DNA of 48,733 nt from Pseudomonas fuscovaginae SE-1. GTDB lineage: Bacteria > Pseudomonadota > Gammaproteobacteria > Pseudomonadales > Pseudomonadaceae. The stretch spans positions 1 through 48,733 of the forward strand of contig NZ_AQOH01000231.1 in the NCBI RefSeq assembly GCF_000364705.1. Reading direction: 5' to 3'. The translations under genes were made by a program, and so were the position numbers. A model generated the notes under the pieces. The model was given only the letters and a program-made list of their open reading frames with translations. It searched no databases and had not been told where the DNA came from. Positions 1 to 8,260 of this stretch are shown piece after piece (the stretch's first letter is position 1; each line of letters opens with the position of its first letter).

Positions 1-19
1 GTTCGACGTCGGTCCGCTC

Positions 20-195
20 AACTGTTCTGCGCTTGCTTCAAGCATCGAAACCTCTGCATGTCCCACTGGAAACTCCCTGTTTATCGTTCTTGTGCAAGCT
101 GTGGCAGGGCCCACTATCGGCGTTGTTCTGGGACACAACAAGTAACAGTTCCGGCCCTTTTATGATTAACTGTTCTCCTGACAAGACCGAACAGT
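20..195 (+). promoter_or_regulatory. Promoter/operator region of the MocR gene with repeated AACTGTTCT sites
   Basis: AACTGTTCT occurs at 20-28 and again at 168-176. The inverted form AACAGTT lies at 144-150 and GAACAGT at 189-195, overlapping the GTG start. A TATGAT -10-like box lies at 161-166 between the inverted copies; no good -35 is visible 17 bp upstream, which fits an activator-dependent or self-regulated promoter. MocR proteins usually bind two direct or inverted half sites near their own start, so these are the best candidates for its binding sites. The sites and their spacing are seen; the binding is inferred. Confidence 0.45.
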
Positions 196-1651
196 GGATG
201 TCCCTGTGAAAGACTTCATGGTGAGCAAGGACGATGGGCTTTCCCTGACGCAGCAACTGGTCAACGGCATCTGCCAGTGGATTGAGGTCCAGCGGATTCG
301 CCCGGGCACGCGCCTGCCGTCGATCCGTCAACTGGCGCGGGAGAAGCAGGTCAGTCATTCGCGGGTCATCGAAGCCTATGACCGACTGGTGTCGATGGGG
401 ATTCTGGAGTCGCGCCAGGGCAAGGGCTTTTTCCTCACCGAGCAGTTCGCCACGGAGAGTGCCGACGCGCCGGATGTGCACAAGATCAACGATGCACACT
501 GGCAGCCGCTGACCCAGTCCTGCAGCAACCGGCTGAACCTCTGCTGCGGCTGGATTCCCGAAGACTGGCGCGAGCCCCAGACCATCGGCTTCGCCATTCG
601 CCAGGTGACGCGCACCGATCCCGACAGCTTGTTCAGCTACGGTGCGCCCCTGGGGTTGCCGCTGCTGCGCCAGCAGATCCACAAGCGCCTCGAACGGATG
701 GACGTGCGGGTCGGCCACGAGCAGATCCTCACCACCCAGGGGGTCAGCCACGCCATGGACCTGCTGGTCAGGAGCCTGCTCAAGCCGGGGGACTGCGTGG
801 TGGTCGAATCCCCCGGCTACCCGAATCTGTTCAATCTGCTGCAAGCCAGCGGCATCCGCATGCTGAGCGTGCCGCGTGAGCAGGATGGACCGGATATCCG
901 CCAGCTCGAGGCGCTGTTGCAATGCCATCGACCGCGCTGCCTGTTCATCAACAGCATGTACCACAATCCCACCGGCACCTCGCTGCGTCCGGCGATCGCC
1001 CATCGGCTGTTGCAACTGGCGGAAATCCACGATTTCCAGATCATCGAGGACGATACCTACGCCGACCTGCACAACGGTTCCTGCACACGCCTGGCCAGCC
1101 TGGACTCGCAGAATCGGGTGATCTATGTCGCCAGCTTTTCCAAGACCCTGAGCGGGTCGTTGCGGGTCGGTTACCTGGTGTCCAGCGCGGAGCGGGTGCG
1201 GCGCCTGGCCCAGCTCAAGTCGGTGACGAGCATGGGCACCTCGAGGTTCGTCGAGAGTGTGGTCGCCACGCTGCTTGGCAATGGTGCCTACCGCAAGCTG
1301 GTGCAACGCTTGCGTGATCGCCTGGACAAGGCCATGGCCCAGACCCTCAAGCGCCTGGAGGACCATGGCTGGGAGACCTTCTCCGAGCCGGTGGGCGGGA
1401 TGTTCGTCTGGGCGCGCTGCGCGCCGTTCAGCTTTGCCCAGCTCAATACCCTTGCGGCTGCCTGCGATGTGATGCTGTCCAGCGGCGACGCCTACCACCT
1501 GGACGGCCAGCGCAGCGACTGGATCCGTATCAATGTCGCCTACGCCGGCGATCCGCGCGCCCTGGCGTTTTTCCAGCGCCTGGCGGCCGAGCGCGAGCGG
1601 CATCCGGGCGAGACCTTCAAGGCCGCAGGGAGCGGTACGCCTCCTCGATGA
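194..1651 (+). CDS. MocR-family (GntR wHTH + aminotransferase fold) transcriptional regulator
   Basis: A 485-residue protein. An N-terminal GntR winged helix-turn-helix (about residues 18-84, with RLPSIRQLA and SRVIEAYDRL) is joined to a fold-type I aminotransferase domain (about 115-475). NPTG lies at 258-261 and the PLP-binding lysine in SFSKTLSGSLRVGY is K317. MocR proteins sense PLP or an amino-acid/PLP adduct and often control a neighbouring PLP enzyme. It converges on the aminotransferase at the end of the hydrazine-type operon and overlaps it by 35 bp, so it is a candidate regulator of that cluster. Start: GTG at 194; an ATG at 218 would also leave the domain intact. Confidence 0.9.
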   Translation: MDVPVKDFMVSKDDGLSLTQQLVNGICQWIEVQRIRPGTRLPSIRQLAREKQVSHSRVIEAYDRLVSMGILESRQGKGFFLTEQFATESADAPDVHKINDAHWQPLTQSCSNRLNLCCGWIPEDWREPQTIGFAIRQVTRTDPDSLFSYGAPLGLPLLRQQIHKRLERMDVRVGHEQILTTQGVSHAMDLLVRSLLKPGDCVVVESPGYPNLFNLLQASGIRMLSVPREQDGPDIRQLEALLQCHRPRCLFINSMYHNPTGTSLRPAIAHRLLQLAEIHDFQIIEDDTYADLHNGSCTRLASLDSQNRVIYVASFSKTLSGSLRVGYLVSSAERVRRLAQLKSVTSMGTSRFVESVVATLLGNGAYRKLVQRLRDRLDKAMAQTLKRLEDHGWETFSEPVGGMFVWARCAPFSFAQLNTLAAACDVMLSSGDAYHLDGQRSDWIRINVAYAGDPRALAFFQRLAAERERHPGETFKAAGSGTPPR

Positions 1652-2753
1652 TCTGCAGGCCCTGGCGCATCTGTGCGGGCGACAGGTAGCTGAAGCACAG
1701 GCGAACGTTGCGCCGCGACTGCGGACCATTGTGGATGCCATTGGACAGGCGTACGTTGCCCAGTTCCCGGGCCTTGTCGATGAGGGCTGCCGGCTCGACG
1801 TCGTCGGCGATCCTGACCCAGAACGAGAAACCTCCGGTCGGTACCAGGTAATCCTGTACGCAGAACGTGCAGGATTTCAGCAGGCTGGCCATCAGGTCGC
1901 GCCGGGTCCGGTAGTGTTCGCGCAGGTCTTCGATGTGCGAGTCGAACGCCTCGTTGTGCAGCAGGCTCAACACCAGGTTGCTGACCAGCGGGCTGACCCC
2001 GCCATCGAGCTTGAGTTGCGCCAGGCCCTGGATGACGCCGGGCTCTGCCAGCACCCAGCCGACCCGCAAGCCTGCCCCGGCGATTTTCGAGCAACTGTGT
2101 ATGTTGATCACCCCCTGGCCGGCCGGCAGGACCTCCGGGCGCACGGCTTGGTACGGCAGTTCGCGGTAGACCAGGTCCTGGATCAGCGGCACCTGGTGCA
2201 GGCTCAGCAACTGCGCCACGGCCTGCATGCGCTCGATGGAAAAGCAGCAGCCCGTCGGGTTGTGGAAGACTGGCGAGGTGTAATACAGCGCCACCTTGCC
2301 GCTGGCGTTCTTCAAGGCGTGGGCCAGCTCATCGAGGTTGACCCCGTCACGGTCCATGCCCAATTGGATGATCTTCGCCCCGGCCACCGAAAAGATCCGC
2401 AGGGCGCCGAGATAGCCGGGGTCTTCGGTCAGGACGATATCGCCCGGGTCGATCAGCAGGTCGGCCAGCAATGTCAGGGCCTGGGAGGCCCCGGCGGTCA
2501 CCTGGACCTGCTCCACGGCCACCTCATGGCGCCGGGCAATGGACTGGCGCAGTTCGGGAAGCCCCAGGGAGTCGGTGTACTGCAGCAGGTCGGCGAGGCC
2601 GACGCCGTTGTCAGGCAGCGGCGACGCCGGCAGTGGAACACCGGCGAAGGTCTGTGGATCGGGCAGGCCGATAGCGAAGTTGATGACCTGCTTGGTCGCT
2701 GAGTAATCGAACGCACCGAACTGGCTGGCGCGCTGACTGCGTGACGAATACAT
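1617..2753 (-). CDS. PLP-dependent aminotransferase, class I/II, last gene of the N-N cluster
   Basis: 378 residues, fold-type I aminotransferase without a DNA-binding domain. It resembles the catalytic half of MocR proteins and 2-aminoadipate-type aminotransferases: HNPTG at 164-168, D193 in the QDLVYRELPY segment, and Schiff-base lysine K223 in SCSKIAGAGLRVGW. The start has a strong GAGGAG ribosome site, and the gene follows the MetRS-like gene after 16 bp, so it is in the same operon. It probably removes or adds an amino group on the amino-acid precursor or product of the cluster; the substrate cannot be read from sequence. Its 3' end overlaps the convergent MocR gene. No catalytic residue appears to be missing. 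Confidence 0.85.
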   Translation of the reverse strand: MYSSRSQRASQFGAFDYSATKQVINFAIGLPDPQTFAGVPLPASPLPDNGVGLADLLQYTDSLGLPELRQSIARRHEVAVEQVQVTAGASQALTLLADLLIDPGDIVLTEDPGYLGALRIFSVAGAKIIQLGMDRDGVNLDELAHALKNASGKVALYYTSPVFHNPTGCCFSIERMQAVAQLLSLHQVPLIQDLVYRELPYQAVRPEVLPAGQGVINIHSCSKIAGAGLRVGWVLAEPGVIQGLAQLKLDGGVSPLVSNLVLSLLHNEAFDSHIEDLREHYRTRRDLMASLLKSCTFCVQDYLVPTGGFSFWVRIADDVEPAALIDKARELGNVRLSNGIHNGPQSRRNVRLCFSYLSPAQMRQGLQIIEEAYRSLRP

Positions 2754-2769
2754 GGGGCTCTCCTCGACC

Positions 2770-4350
2770 TCAGGCGGTGGTGGCGGCGCGGAAGCGTTGC
2801 TTGTATGCGCGGATGTAATGGTCGGGGATCTGCGCCTCGATCATCGGGAACGCCGCTGCCGGCAGTGGCAGCGCCGGCAGCGACAGTGCTGGGCTCGCCG
2901 GGGCCCAGTCCGGGCCGAAGTACAGCGTGGCGTAGCGTTGTACCCAGTCCGGGATGAAGGGCGCGAGCATGCCCAGTAGGGCCGATACCTGGCCGGCCTG
3001 CCAGCGGGGCGAGGCGAGGGTGATGTCGGCGTTGGCCAGGAATTCGTCGATTGCCCGCAGTGCATCCCAGAAGGCCAGCCCGTTCATTGCGGCGGTGTAA
3101 CGCGCGAGCTGTTCGGCCAGGTACGGCGGCAGGGGTTCGTCGACCACCTGGCGGGCCTCATCGGCATGGGCCCGCAAGGACGCTTCCCAGACGTGCAGCT
3201 TGCGTGCCGCGGCCATCAGACCCTCGAGTTCGAACGCGTTGTCCTGGTTGCCGAAGGGCTTGGCGATGCTCGCCAGGTACAGGCGCAGGATGTTCGGGTC
3301 GATCACCTCGGCCACTTCATCGGCCCAGATCACATGATCGCGGCTGGTGGAGAACTTCGAACCCTCGAGGGTCGAGAAATCCTGGATGCTCTGGTTGTAC
3401 GGGGCGGGCAAGCCCCGGCCCAGCAAGCTCGCCGTGACGCCCACGGTGTAGTAGAAGCGGTTGTCCTGGCCCATGAAAAACACCACGCGGGTGTCCGGGC
3501 TGCTCATTGTCTGCTGGTAGTCGAGCCCTTCACGTGCACAGCGCCTGTGGATGCCGGTATCGAAGCACCACAGGCCCTCGAACCAGGTCAGCAGGGTCTG
3601 CCCGGCCACCGCCTCGGGCTCGTCGAGGACGACGCCGCGCTCGAAATGCCGGGACATCGGCAGGCTGCGCAGGGTCTCGCGCAGCCAGGTCAGTTCGAGG
3701 TCCTTGATGGTCGCCGGCCACTGGCTGTCGCCGATCGCCCGTTGCAGGGCCGGCGCCAGTTTCTCGGTATCCAGGTGGGCCTGGCGGATCGGCCTGAGGG
3801 TCAGCGGTCCCGAGCAGGGCGCGTGGCGCGGCTGCTTCAGGCGTGCATGAGGCACGGCCAGGCCGCAGTTCTCGCACAGGTTGCTGTCGGTCGGGGCCGA
3901 GCAGTCCGGGCAGATGCCGCTGGCCAGCGAGTCGGCGGCGAACTCGGCGCAGGCCTCGCAATACAGCTGCACGCCGTCCTTGAAGGTGATGTAGCCGTTG
4001 TCCTTGAGCGCCCGGTAGATGGCCAGGCTGTTGTCGATGTGATCGGCACTGCTGGTGCGGACGAACTCGTCGGGCTCGATGCCCAGCGCGCCGAGGCAGG
4101 CGAGGATCTCGCGGTTGTGCATTTGCGCGACCTCGTCCACCGGTCGTTGCAGCTTCTGCGCCTTGACCAGGGTGTAGGTGCCGTGTTCGTCGGAGCCGGT
4201 GATGTGGAAGGCCCGATGTCCGGCCAGGCGCTGGAAGCGTACGTAGATATCGGTCAGCAGGTAGACGCCGGCGATATGCCCCAGGTGCAGCTTGCCGTTG
4301 GGGCACGGCGGCGCGGGACAGACGAAATAGGTTTTTTGTGTGTCGGTCAT
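2770..4350 (-). CDS. Methionyl-tRNA synthetase-like amino-acid-activating subunit of a hydrazine synthetase
   Basis: 526 residues of class I aminoacyl-tRNA synthetase fold, clearly MetRS-related. HLGH (22-25) stands for HIGH and KFSTS (332-336) for KMSKS. A zinc insert has three CxxC pairs (131/134, 147/150, 159/162) plus a lone C179, and GQDNRFYYT lies at about 294-302. Housekeeping bacterial MetRS is usually 650-680 residues with a C-terminal tRNA-binding domain, absent here. The gene follows a cupin ORF with one base between stop and start and shares an operon with an N-hydroxylase. In Spb40-type hydrazine synthetases a MetRS-like domain adenylates an amino acid and esterifies it to the hydroxyl of N6-hydroxylysine before the cupin rearranges it to an N-N bond. 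Same role inferred; the activated amino acid is unknown. A tRNA-charging duplicate is the main alternative. Confidence 0.88.
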   Translation of the reverse strand: MTDTQKTYFVCPAPPCPNGKLHLGHIAGVYLLTDIYVRFQRLAGHRAFHITGSDEHGTYTLVKAQKLQRPVDEVAQMHNREILACLGALGIEPDEFVRTSSADHIDNSLAIYRALKDNGYITFKDGVQLYCEACAEFAADSLASGICPDCSAPTDSNLCENCGLAVPHARLKQPRHAPCSGPLTLRPIRQAHLDTEKLAPALQRAIGDSQWPATIKDLELTWLRETLRSLPMSRHFERGVVLDEPEAVAGQTLLTWFEGLWCFDTGIHRRCAREGLDYQQTMSSPDTRVVFFMGQDNRFYYTVGVTASLLGRGLPAPYNQSIQDFSTLEGSKFSTSRDHVIWADEVAEVIDPNILRLYLASIAKPFGNQDNAFELEGLMAAARKLHVWEASLRAHADEARQVVDEPLPPYLAEQLARYTAAMNGLAFWDALRAIDEFLANADITLASPRWQAGQVSALLGMLAPFIPDWVQRYATLYFGPDWAPASPALSLPALPLPAAAFPMIEAQIPDHYIRAYKQRFRAATTA

Positions 4351-4351
4351 G

Positions 4352-4681
4352 TTAATCCCACCAGACGGCCAGGAACTTCAGCGGCTGTTGTGAATGTGTG
4401 TTGCGAATGGAGTGCGGTATGTGCGGCTTCATGTAGAAGAGCATGGAGCCGGCCACCGGCATCTGCCGTTCCTGCTCCTGGAAGATGCCTTCGCCTTCCA
4501 TCAGCACCCATAACTCGTGCTCATGATGCGAGTGCAGGTCGACCGCGCCACCCGGTTCGACCTCGACGATCGACATGCCGAACTCCGGGCTCAGGGTGGC
4601 GGGCAGGTGGTCCAGCAGGCGGCAGACCAGTACGCCGTACTCCGGGCGCATCATCCGCGGCTCAATCGGCTTTACATGCAT
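4352..4681 (-). CDS. Small cupin, predicted N-N bond-forming subunit of a hydrazine synthetase
   Basis: 109-residue single-domain cupin. Motif 1 holds H50, H52 and E56 (HSHHEHELWVLMEGEG) and motif 2 holds H90 and N94 (PHIPHSIRN), giving the usual 3-His/1-Glu metal site, zinc in Spb40-type enzymes. It begins 19 bp after the dioxygenase gene with a GAGG ribosome site. It ends TAA, one base before the ATG of the MetRS-like gene. In characterised hydrazine synthetases the cupin and MetRS domains are one polypeptide; the combined length of the two ORFs (635 residues) is what such a fusion would need. The role is inferred from this pairing. Cupins are very diverse, so the domain alone would prove little. 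Confidence 0.85.
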   Translation of the reverse strand: MHVKPIEPRMMRPEYGVLVCRLLDHLPATLSPEFGMSIVEVEPGGAVDLHSHHEHELWVLMEGEGIFQEQERQMPVAGSMLFYMKPHIPHSIRNTHSQQPLKFLAVWWD

Positions 4682-4700
4682 GGCGGCCTCGTGCAGTCAC

Positions 4701-5480
4701 TCAATCGCGGTAGAAAATGCCGTTGGACGGCTTGAGGTTGTCGAGATCGGAAACACGGCCTTCCGGCGGGTTGTAGGCGCGTTTCATGGCGTTGTATTCG
4801 TCACGGGTCGGGCCGCCCGTCGAGGCGCGCTGGTACACCAGGTACAGGGTGCGACGGGAACGATCGCTCTTGTTGGGCAGCGAGTAGTGCGGGGCATAGT
4901 CATCGAAGATGAAGATGTCGCCGGCGCGCCACGGGGTTTCCTTCCAACTGAACTGCTCGGCGACTTCCGGCAGGATCACCCCGCCTTCGTCCATGGGGAA
5001 CACGCCCCGCTTGTGCTGGCCGGGGCTGAAGAACAGGCCGCCGTTGCTGGCATCGGCGTCGTCGATGGCGACCGCGACCACGGCATGGACCATGCGCTCC
5101 TTGAGCTTGTGCGGGATGTGGTAGATGTCCTGGTGCGGACGGAACCCCCCGCTGTCGGGGTACTTGAAGATCAGCAGTTCCTTGAGGCGGCGGGTCTTCT
5201 CGTCGAGCAGGTGTTCGACGGTGCGGGTGATGCGCTCGTCCTGCAGCAGCACCTGCTGGAGACCGGGATGGAATTCGATGAAGTTCTCCACCTTGGAGGT
5301 GATGCGCTCGCCCTTGTCGGTCTTCTCGAACCACATCATCCAGCGATCGTCGCTGATGTCCCAGTGGCTGACTTCGTTGGTGAACTCGGAAAGCCGCGCC
5401 AGGTCCTCGGGCGGGAAAAAGCCTTCCAGCCTGAGGTAGCCCTCTTCATGCCACTGGTTTTTTTGAGCTTCAGACAACAT
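4701..5480 (-). CDS. PhyH-family Fe(II)/2-oxoglutarate dioxygenase
   Basis: 259 residues, phytanoyl-CoA dioxygenase-like. The iron triad is visible as H116-x-D118 (FRPHQDIYH) and H198 (APHYS), with R209/R210 available for 2-oxoglutarate. Proteins of this size in biosynthetic operons hydroxylate, desaturate or cleave small amino-acid-like substrates. The ATG at 5480 has a strong AAAGGAG site; a TTG one codon earlier is possible. Lying between the exporter and the cupin gene, it is a likely tailoring enzyme for the N-N product or for an amino-acid precursor. The characterised Spb pathway instead uses a flavin oxidase to split the hydrazine intermediate, so this step may be new. Confidence 0.85.
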   Translation of the reverse strand: MLSEAQKNQWHEEGYLRLEGFFPPEDLARLSEFTNEVSHWDISDDRWMMWFEKTDKGERITSKVENFIEFHPGLQQVLLQDERITRTVEHLLDEKTRRLKELLIFKYPDSGGFRPHQDIYHIPHKLKERMVHAVVAVAIDDADASNGGLFFSPGQHKRGVFPMDEGGVILPEVAEQFSWKETPWRAGDIFIFDDYAPHYSLPNKSDRSRRTLYLVYQRASTGGPTRDEYNAMKRAYNPPEGRVSDLDNLKPSNGIFYRD

Positions 5481-5514
5481 CAACGCTACTCCTTTACGTG
5501 TGATTGACCAGTTT

Positions 5515-6717
5515 TCAAACCGCCAGCATCTTGCTGGCGCGGGTGCTCGCCATCAGGACCAGATTGGCCAGCGCGGCCACGAGCAGGCACGCCAGTACCC
5601 AATCGACGCCCCAGCGACTCATGATCGCGCCGCCGATTGACGGGAACCCGAACAAGCCGATGAAGTAACCCAGGGTGAAGACCTGCGAGGTGACCGCCGG
5701 CGACAGGCCGTTGGCTTCCGCCTCGTTGACCGCCAGGCTGTTGAGCGTCGAGTAGCTCAAGCCGTAGCCGATGGCGAAGACCACCGTCGCCAGCAGGTAG
5801 ATCAGCGTGCTGCCGTCGTTGAGCAGGAACAGCCCCAGCGACAGGCTGGTGAACAGGAACAGGCCGATCGCCAGGCGTTGCAGCGGCAGGCGACCGATCG
5901 AGCGGGCTACCGAGAAGCGCAGCAGCACGCTGGTCAGGGTGAAGGTGATGAAGAAGTTGTCCGCCTTGAGCTGGCGCATCTGCGCGTAGCTGGCCTGGTA
6001 GGTGGACAGTCCGGAAAAGATGCAGGCACCCAGGACGATCATCGCAATCGGCAGAGCCGCGCGGCTGCCCAGCAGGGCCTTGAGGTCGACGATGCGCAAT
6101 GAGACCTGGCGGGTCGCGGCTCTTGGCAGGTCGATCATGGCCCGACGGGCCAGCACCACGCACAGGGCCGAGACCAGGCAGACGACGCCCAGCAGCACAT
6201 AGAACAGGCTGTAGCTGGCACTGGCCCCGACCACCAGGTGGCCCAGCGGCGTGGTCAGGCCGAGCCCGGCCATCTGCGCTCCGGACATGATCGTGAAGTA
6301 CTGCAGGCGAGCGGCGGGACGCAGGTGATGGATGATCTGCAAGGGCGCCAGAATGTAGAACACCGACCAGCCCACCCCCAGCAAAAGCCCGCCCGGATAC
6401 GCCGCGGCCGGCAGCAGCGGCACGCAGGCGAAGGCGAACATGGCCAGGGCCATCGCGACGCAGGCGACGCCGATGCTGCCCATCACTCCGATGCGCTGCG
6501 CCGCCCAGCCGGCCAGGCAGCAGCACAGGACGGTGGTGATCATCCCGGTGGAAATCACCCGGCCGACCGTGGCGTTGTCGAACGCCATGGCCTGCAGGTA
6601 TTCCGGCAGCAGGAAGCTCGACCCGTAGGCCCCGGCGATGATCACGCCCGCGATCAGGAACGGCAGGAACGCGGAGGGTGGCAGCCGGTCGGGTAGCGGC
6701 TCTGATAGTTCGGGCAT
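5515..6717 (-). CDS. MFS transporter, probable exporter of the N-N cluster product
   Basis: 400 residues with about twelve hydrophobic helices of the major facilitator superfamily, in two halves of six joined by a charged loop near the middle (about residues 180-205). It sits 31 bp after the N-hydroxylase gene and 34 bp before the dioxygenase gene, in the same operon. Export of the product (efflux or self-protection) is the likely role; uptake of a precursor is possible. The ATG at 6717 is chosen; an in-frame TTG at 6747, close to the upstream stop, would add ten Pro-rich residues. No substrate signature is recognised. Confidence 0.85.
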   Translation of the reverse strand: MPELSEPLPDRLPPSAFLPFLIAGVIIAGAYGSSFLLPEYLQAMAFDNATVGRVISTGMITTVLCCCLAGWAAQRIGVMGSIGVACVAMALAMFAFACVPLLPAAAYPGGLLLGVGWSVFYILAPLQIIHHLRPAARLQYFTIMSGAQMAGLGLTTPLGHLVVGASASYSLFYVLLGVVCLVSALCVVLARRAMIDLPRAATRQVSLRIVDLKALLGSRAALPIAMIVLGACIFSGLSTYQASYAQMRQLKADNFFITFTLTSVLLRFSVARSIGRLPLQRLAIGLFLFTSLSLGLFLLNDGSTLIYLLATVVFAIGYGLSYSTLNSLAVNEAEANGLSPAVTSQVFTLGYFIGLFGFPSIGGAIMSRWGVDWVLACLLVAALANLVLMASTRASKMLAV

Positions 6718-6748
6718 GGCACGGTGCTCTGGCGGTGTGGGCGGCAAC

Positions 6749-8065
6749 TCAGTACTGCACGAGGCTGAGGGCGTGTCGGGGCTCCGGATGACGGGCCGGT
6801 GCTTCGGCCAGCGCGTCGATGTGGCTGAACATCGGCGTGTCCGGTTCGGCCTGGAAGTGTTCGTAGCCGAGCAGGTCGTTGAGAATGCGGCTGTTGCGGT
6901 AGGCCACCATCGACAGGTTCACCGACTGCAGTCCGTGCTGGACCACGCTGCGGTTCTGCAGATAGACCGGCCCCGGCATCGGCGTGGCGAACTGCACGGC
7001 GTAACTGCCGTCGATCAGCGGCAGACCGCCGTCGCGCTGGGCCTTGGCCAGCAAGGCGTCGACATAGGGCTGGGGGCGCGGTTGAAAACCGGTGGCGAGA
7101 ATCACCCGGTCGACCACGAGGGTGCGTTGCCGCCCGCTGTCCAGCGACCTGAGCCGCGCGCGCCAGCGCCGGCCATCCGGCTCCAGCCCGTCGAGCGCCG
7201 CGGACTGCAGGATGTCGATGGCGTGATGGTTATCCTGGCCGACGCGGCGTTCATAGAGTTGTGCGTACAGCCGGTTGCACAGGTCGGCCGAGATGCCGTC
7301 GCTGGTCAGCCGCTCCTGCTGCACCGAGTGGCTGCGCTGGGCCAGGCTCAGGCTCTGGAAGCGCTGGTTATAGGCGGGGCAGAAGGCCTCGTTGACGAAT
7401 GCGTTGTCATCCATGGCGAACAGGTTCGCCCGAGACGTGACCCAGGTCAGCGCGGCCAGCGAGGGGTTGCCCAGCAACTGCTCGACGGTTTCCGCGCCGC
7501 TTTGTCCACCCCCGACCACCAGCACCTGCTCGCCAGGCTGGATCGGCTCGCGGTGCAGCAGGTCCGCCACGTGATAGATGTGGTTGCCGAGCCAGGGACG
7601 GGCGCACTCGGGGATGCGCGGGGTGATCCCGACACCGATGGCGATGGCCCGTGCGCGGTAGCGCCGTTCGGTGGTGACGATTTCATAGCTCTCGGCCGAT
7701 TCGAGCACATCCAGCACTTCCTCGGAGAACCGCAGGTTGGAGAGCTGCCGGGCGACCCAGCCGTAGTAGTCGGCGAATTCCTTGCGCGATGTCGAGACGC
7801 CGCCCTTGTTGATGAAGCTGTAGAGCCGCCGGTGTTCCGCCAGGTAATTGAGGAAGGAGTAGCGGCTGGTCGGAGCGGCCAGGGTCACGCAGTCCTTGAG
7901 CGGTGAAACCTGCAATTGGCCATTGGGCAGCAGCATGCCGGGATGCCAGGCAAAGGTGTCCCGCTTGTCCAGGAACAGTGTGTCCAGGCCGGTCGGTTCC
8001 GCCAATGCGGCGAGACTGAGATTGAAGGGACCGATGCCGATACCGATGAGGTCGTATGTTTTCAT
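6749..8065 (-). CDS. Lysine/ornithine-type N-hydroxylating flavin monooxygenase
   Basis: 438 residues, the usual length of IucD/SidA-family N-monooxygenases. Motifs in order: FAD-binding GIGIGPFNLSLAAL (8-21), substrate-loop LKDCVTLAAPTSRYSFLNYL (56-75, closer to lysine N6-hydroxylases such as IucD), NADPH-binding GGGQSGAE (185-192), NAFVNEAF (221-228) and ATGFQ (324-328). It hydroxylates the terminal amine of a free amino acid using FAD, NADPH and O2. No siderophore synthetase (IucA/IucC, NRPS) is nearby, so the hydroxylamine is probably fed to the cupin/MetRS pair. The frame continues 34 codons upstream, but M35 (8065) starts the FAD fold directly and is chosen. First gene of the operon. 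Confidence 0.92.
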   Translation of the reverse strand: MKTYDLIGIGIGPFNLSLAALAEPTGLDTLFLDKRDTFAWHPGMLLPNGQLQVSPLKDCVTLAAPTSRYSFLNYLAEHRRLYSFINKGGVSTSRKEFADYYGWVARQLSNLRFSEEVLDVLESAESYEIVTTERRYRARAIAIGVGITPRIPECARPWLGNHIYHVADLLHREPIQPGEQVLVVGGGQSGAETVEQLLGNPSLAALTWVTSRANLFAMDDNAFVNEAFCPAYNQRFQSLSLAQRSHSVQQERLTSDGISADLCNRLYAQLYERRVGQDNHHAIDILQSAALDGLEPDGRRWRARLRSLDSGRQRTLVVDRVILATGFQPRPQPYVDALLAKAQRDGGLPLIDGSYAVQFATPMPGPVYLQNRSVVQHGLQSVNLSMVAYRNSRILNDLLGYEHFQAEPDTPMFSHIDALAEAPARHPEPRHALSLVQY

Positions 8066-8187
8066 TAATTGCTCGCCGCCCTGCGAATCAATGGTGAATG
8101 CATCCGGCCGTCCTGTCCTGACGGGCCTGCCGATCGGCATGACGCACCTATACGCTACGGTTGGCATGGGGGATCAGCCAACTCAAA

Positions 8188-8219
8188 TGTAGGATATATC
8201 CGACATTTTGTCGTTGCAA
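8188..8219 (-). promoter_or_regulatory. Predicted promoter of the N-N operon with palindromic operator over the -10
   Basis: On the minus strand TTGCAA (8214-8219) and TATCCT (8191-8196) are separated by exactly 17 bp, a good sigma-70 promoter about 120 bp upstream of the N-hydroxylase ATG. The -10 is embedded in the 18-bp near-perfect palindrome TGTAGGATATATCCGACA (8188-8205; one mismatched pair). A protein bound there would block the promoter. The small XRE gene just upstream (8261-8500) is the obvious candidate repressor. The sequence match is seen; function is inferred. Confidence 0.55.
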
Positions 8220-8260
8220 GCGTCGTTGGCACTTTTCATGTCGGGCAGGATGGGGAGGGG

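Noticed and set aside
38..1741. Long minus-strand frame of 567 codons across the MocR gene
   Set aside because: It mirrors the plus-strand MocR gene, has His/Gln/Gly-rich low-complexity composition and no recognisable domain.
6749..8065. Reading the N-hydroxylase as part of a siderophore cluster
   Set aside because: No IucA/IucC synthetase, NRPS, acetyltransferase or TonB receptor is present in the window; the cupin/MetRS context explains it better.
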